This document shows, one piece after another, positions 6,752 to 8,954 of a stretch of 8,954 bases of DNA. A program made the position numbers and the translations under genes. Source of the DNA: Flavobacteriales bacterium (lineage in GTDB: Bacteria > Bacteroidota > Bacteroidia > Flavobacteriales_E > Vicingaceae); assembly GCA_016763135.1 (NCBI GenBank), contig JAESUI010000059.1:1-8954 (forward strand). The letters are read 5' to 3'. Every line of letters begins with the position of its first letter. Positions within the stretch are counted from its first letter, which is position 1. The notes under the pieces are model-generated. The model searched no databases. It was not told where the DNA came from and saw only the letters and a program-made list of their open reading frames with translations.

Positions 6752-7813
6752 ATGAAACAATTACCAGATACTTTTCTGTTTTACTTAGGTCACCCAGCGC
6801 ATTACCACAATGTTTCTGTGGTCATTCGGCAATTAGCAAAAAAAGGATATCGAATTGTTTTGGTTGCAAGAGCTAAAGATGTTCTGTTTGACTTGTTGGA
6901 AGGTTTACCCTATGAGATTGTTTATTTAAAACCTAAAAAAGGTCAGGGAAAACTATCGCTAATTGCAACAGTGGTTAAAAGAGAATTTATACTGTTTAGA
7001 TTGGTGTTAAAGTACAAGCCAAAATTGCTCGTTGGTACTGATATTGTTATTGCTCATGTTGGAAGAATTCTTGGGGTTCCTTCTGTTATTTTAAATGAAG
7101 ATGATGCAAAAGAAGTCCCTTTTCTTGCAAAATTTGGGTTTAAATACGCAACGGCTGTATTTTCTCCTAACTGCTGTGATATCACTCCCTATAATCATAA
7201 AAAGGTGGGGTATGAAGGTTATCATGAACTAGCATATCTACATCCTAACTATTTTACTCCAGATAAATCCAAGGTAGAGGAACTTGCAGGTAGTGGTGAG
7301 AAATACTTTATATTGAGATTTGCAAAGCTTACAGCCCACCATGATGAAGGTAAAAAAGGAATAAATTTAGCTGTAGCAAAGCAACTTATCGCCCAATTAA
7401 GCCCTTTTGGTCGAGTTTATATCACATCAGAGCGAAAATTAGAAACAGAATTAGAACAGTACCGTATAAACATTAGCCCTAAAAATATACACCATGCAAT
7501 TAGTTTTGCTGAATTATACATAGGAGATAGCCAAACAATGGCTGCAGAAGCTGCAGTATTGGGAACTCCTTCAATACGATTTAATGATTTTGTAGGTAAA
7601 TTGGGTTATTTGGAAGAATTGGAGCATAAATACCAATTAACGTTTGGGGTACTTTCCAATAATCCTGAGGCATTGTATAAGAAAGTGGAGGAACTGCTTG
7701 GGAATGAATCCTTAAGGGAAACATTTCATAAGAGAAAAGAAAAAATGCTAATGAATTGTGGTGATGTAGCGCAAATATGGAGTAATTATTTTATTGAAAA
7801 CAAGAAAAAATAG
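6752..7813 (+). CDS. DUF354 family protein, GT-B-like
   Basis: This 354-residue protein matches the DUF354 family, which has a two-domain GT-B fold related to UDP-GlcNAc 2-epimerases and glycosyltransferases. The N-terminal domain opens with a beta strand ending in LGHPAHYHN (12-20), the spot where the family carries its conserved His motif, then GYRIVLVAR, and later VGTDIVIAH and an ILNEDDAKE segment. The C-terminal domain contains GDSQTMAAEAAVLGTPSIRF (258-277), equivalent to the GDSG...EEA...G.P nucleotide-binding loop of 2-epimerases. No signal peptide or membrane segment is visible. The start is taken as ATG 6752; a TTG six bases earlier is in frame, but ATG is preferred and gives MKQLPD. 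In polysaccharide loci DUF354 proteins are presumed to make or transfer an activated sugar; the precise reaction has not been settled as far as I know. It lies between the modification operon and the initiating sugar transferase. Confidence 0.85.
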   Translation: MKQLPDTFLFYLGHPAHYHNVSVVIRQLAKKGYRIVLVARAKDVLFDLLEGLPYEIVYLKPKKGQGKLSLIATVVKREFILFRLVLKYKPKLLVGTDIVIAHVGRILGVPSVILNEDDAKEVPFLAKFGFKYATAVFSPNCCDITPYNHKKVGYEGYHELAYLHPNYFTPDKSKVEELAGSGEKYFILRFAKLTAHHDEGKKGINLAVAKQLIAQLSPFGRVYITSERKLETELEQYRINISPKNIHHAISFAELYIGDSQTMAAEAAVLGTPSIRFNDFVGKLGYLEELEHKYQLTFGVLSNNPEALYKKVEELLGNESLRETFHKRKEKMLMNCGDVAQIWSNYFIENKKK

Positions 7814-7829
7814 ATACCTTTAGAGAGGA

Positions 7830-8864
7830 ATGAACAAGGAAATAATCATAAGGGAGCAAGGGGAAAAGGCCTATAACTACATAGAAAAATTCCTTAGTAT
7901 AGAAAAGAATAATCTTGAAGTAGTGAAGACTACCAAACTCTTTAACATATTAAAAATTTCAGGAAAGAAAAGGGGTATTGTTAATTTGAATAAGATTAAT
8001 GATATCAAAAAAATGAATGAATTTTTTAAGTCGGTCAATGAAAAATTGGAAGACGATGGTATTTTTATTGGTTGTGTAGAAACAAAAGTAGAAAGGAGAA
8101 AAAGGCTGTTTAAGAAATATCCTATTGGAATTGCTCAAATTTATTACTTGTTTGATTTTATTTTTAAGCGAGTTTTCTCAAAATTATGGATAACCAAATG
8201 GTTCTATTTTTTTGTAACTGCAGGAAGGAATCAGGTATTAACTAAGGCAGAGTCACTTGGTAGATTGGTATATTGTGGTTTTGAAATAGTTGATGAGTGT
8301 GAGATAGATAACGTTAATTACTTTGTTGTAAGGAAAGTGAAAGTTGTCGAAGATGTGAAAGAACCTCGTTTTAGTATTCTTTTTAAAATGAATAGGATAG
8401 GTAAAAACAATAAGCTTATCACGGTTTATAAAATCAGAACTATGCATCCTTATGCTGAGTATTTACAGGGTTATGTTTATAAAATGAGCAATCTTCAAAA
8501 AGGGGGAAAGTTTAAGAATGATTTTAGAATAACTACCTGGGGTAAAATTTTAAGAAGATTATGGATAGATGAAATCCCTATGTTGTTCAACCTCTTTAAA
8601 GGTCAACTAAAATTTGTTGGTGTACGTCCGTTAAGTAAACATTATTTAAGTTTATATTCTAATGAATTAAAGGAAAAAAGAAAGGGAGTTAAGCCAGGTT
8701 TGGTACCTCCATTTTATGCTGATTTACCAAGCACGTTAGATGAAATTATGGAATCGGAAATACGTTATATTAATGCTTATAAAGAACATCCGTTCGTTAC
8801 CGATTTAAAATATTTCTTTAAAGCTTCAGCCAATATTTTGTTTAATAGTGCACGAAGTAATTAA
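7830..8864 (+). CDS. Bacterial sugar transferase (phosphoglycosyl transferase) with atypical N-terminal domain
   Basis: Residues about 176-344 form a bacterial sugar transferase domain (PglC/WcaJ type), which transfers a sugar 1-phosphate from a nucleotide sugar to undecaprenyl phosphate and so starts the repeat unit. Motifs are RIGKNNK, KIRTM (201-205), DFRITTWGKILRR, the catalytic Asp-Glu dyad D247-E248 in IDEIP, VGVRP (263-267, Pro to Val against the common VGPRP) and KPGLVPPFYADLP. Residues 1 to about 172 replace the usual membrane region. They contain a GIFIGCVET strand, an aromatic helix at about 98-130 (DFIFKRVF, then WFYFF), and ESLGRLVYCGFEIVDE, which recall the C-terminal half of a class I methyltransferase without an evident SAM-binding glycine loop. 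This layout recurs in Bacteroidota sugar transferases. ATG 7830 is the first start after an in-frame TAG at 7821; the purine-rich GAGAGGA directly abuts it, too close for a normal ribosome binding site. Confidence 0.88.
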   Translation: MNKEIIIREQGEKAYNYIEKFLSIEKNNLEVVKTTKLFNILKISGKKRGIVNLNKINDIKKMNEFFKSVNEKLEDDGIFIGCVETKVERRKRLFKKYPIGIAQIYYLFDFIFKRVFSKLWITKWFYFFVTAGRNQVLTKAESLGRLVYCGFEIVDECEIDNVNYFVVRKVKVVEDVKEPRFSILFKMNRIGKNNKLITVYKIRTMHPYAEYLQGYVYKMSNLQKGGKFKNDFRITTWGKILRRLWIDEIPMLFNLFKGQLKFVGVRPLSKHYLSLYSNELKEKRKGVKPGLVPPFYADLPSTLDEIMESEIRYINAYKEHPFVTDLKYFFKASANILFNSARSN

Positions 8865-8873
8865 ACCAAAAAC

Positions 8874-8954
8874 ATGATCAAGAAAATAATTTTAATCAGT
8901 CTAACCGTATTTGTTTTTTCTACAATTAAGTCTCAAGTGGTTTTACAGCCAATT
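8874..8954 (+). CDS. N-terminus of a secreted protein, 3' partial
   Basis: An open frame begins at ATG 8874, 9 bases after the sugar transferase stop, and runs off the window after 27 codons. The visible part reads as a Sec signal peptide: Lys-Lys at positions 3-4, then a hydrophobic core (IILISLTVFVFST) and a likely cleavage near KSQ, followed by VVLQPI. There is no lipobox Cys, so signal peptidase I processing is expected. The close spacing suggests co-transcription with the sugar transferase. An exported envelope protein for polysaccharide assembly would fit, but nothing visible identifies it. Confidence 0.6.
   Translation, partial: MIKKIILISLTVFVFSTIKSQVVLQPI

Noticed and set aside
7815..7822. 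TACCTTTA, close to the TAnnTTTG promoter element, before the sugar transferase
   Set aside because: The final G is missing and a start 6-7 bases downstream would fall at the ATG itself, leaving almost no leader. It is more likely a chance match.
8253..8447. Open frame of 64 codons on the - strand
   Set aside because: It is antisense to the sugar transferase gene, has no motif, and open frames of this size are expected by chance in AT-rich sequence.

Overview
The window is a slice of a surface-polysaccharide (exopolysaccharide, capsule or O-antigen type) biosynthesis locus. The organism is most likely a member of the Bacteroidota, probably Flavobacteriia-like. The reasons are the low-GC, A-rich coding sequence, the near absence of Shine-Dalgarno sequences before most starts, a promoter element matching the Bacteroidota -7 consensus TAnnTTTG (TACCTTTG at 1813-1820), and the sugar transferase subtype at 7830-8864. 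Every gene lies on the + strand. Almost all of the sequence is coding; the longest gap is 70 bases (6682-6751). I see no RNA genes, mobile elements, CRISPR arrays or long repeats.

Layout: (1) 1-1806 is an asparagine synthase-type amidotransferase cut off at its N-terminus by the window edge. (2) 1843-6681 is a tight four-gene operon: a two-domain oxidoreductase fusing a zinc-type alcohol dehydrogenase-like half to a Gfo/Idh/MocA half; a cytosolic protein resembling alpha/alpha-toroid carbohydrate-active enzymes; a NodB-like polysaccharide deacetylase-family protein; and a sugar-type formyltransferase. Their junctions are 0, -8 and -4 bases, and two genes start with GTG, which points to translational coupling. 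(3) After a 70-base gap comes a DUF354-type GT-B-like protein (6752-7813). (4) 7830-8864 is a phosphoglycosyl transferase of the bacterial sugar transferase family with an unusual non-membrane N-terminal domain. (5) 8874 to the end is the start of a gene encoding a signal peptide.

Working model (inference): the sugar transferase loads the first sugar phosphate onto undecaprenyl phosphate. The DUF354 protein makes or transfers a sugar. The amidotransferase, the fused oxidoreductase, the toroid protein, the deacetylase-like protein and the formyltransferase then modify a glycan or nucleotide sugar through amidation, redox chemistry or epimerisation, and formyl or acyl transfer and removal. The flippase, polymerase and export genes must lie outside the window. 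The least explained part is the 1843-6681 operon, where a formyltransferase and a deacylase-like hydrolase overlap by four bases beside a double dehydrogenase and an orphan toroid protein.
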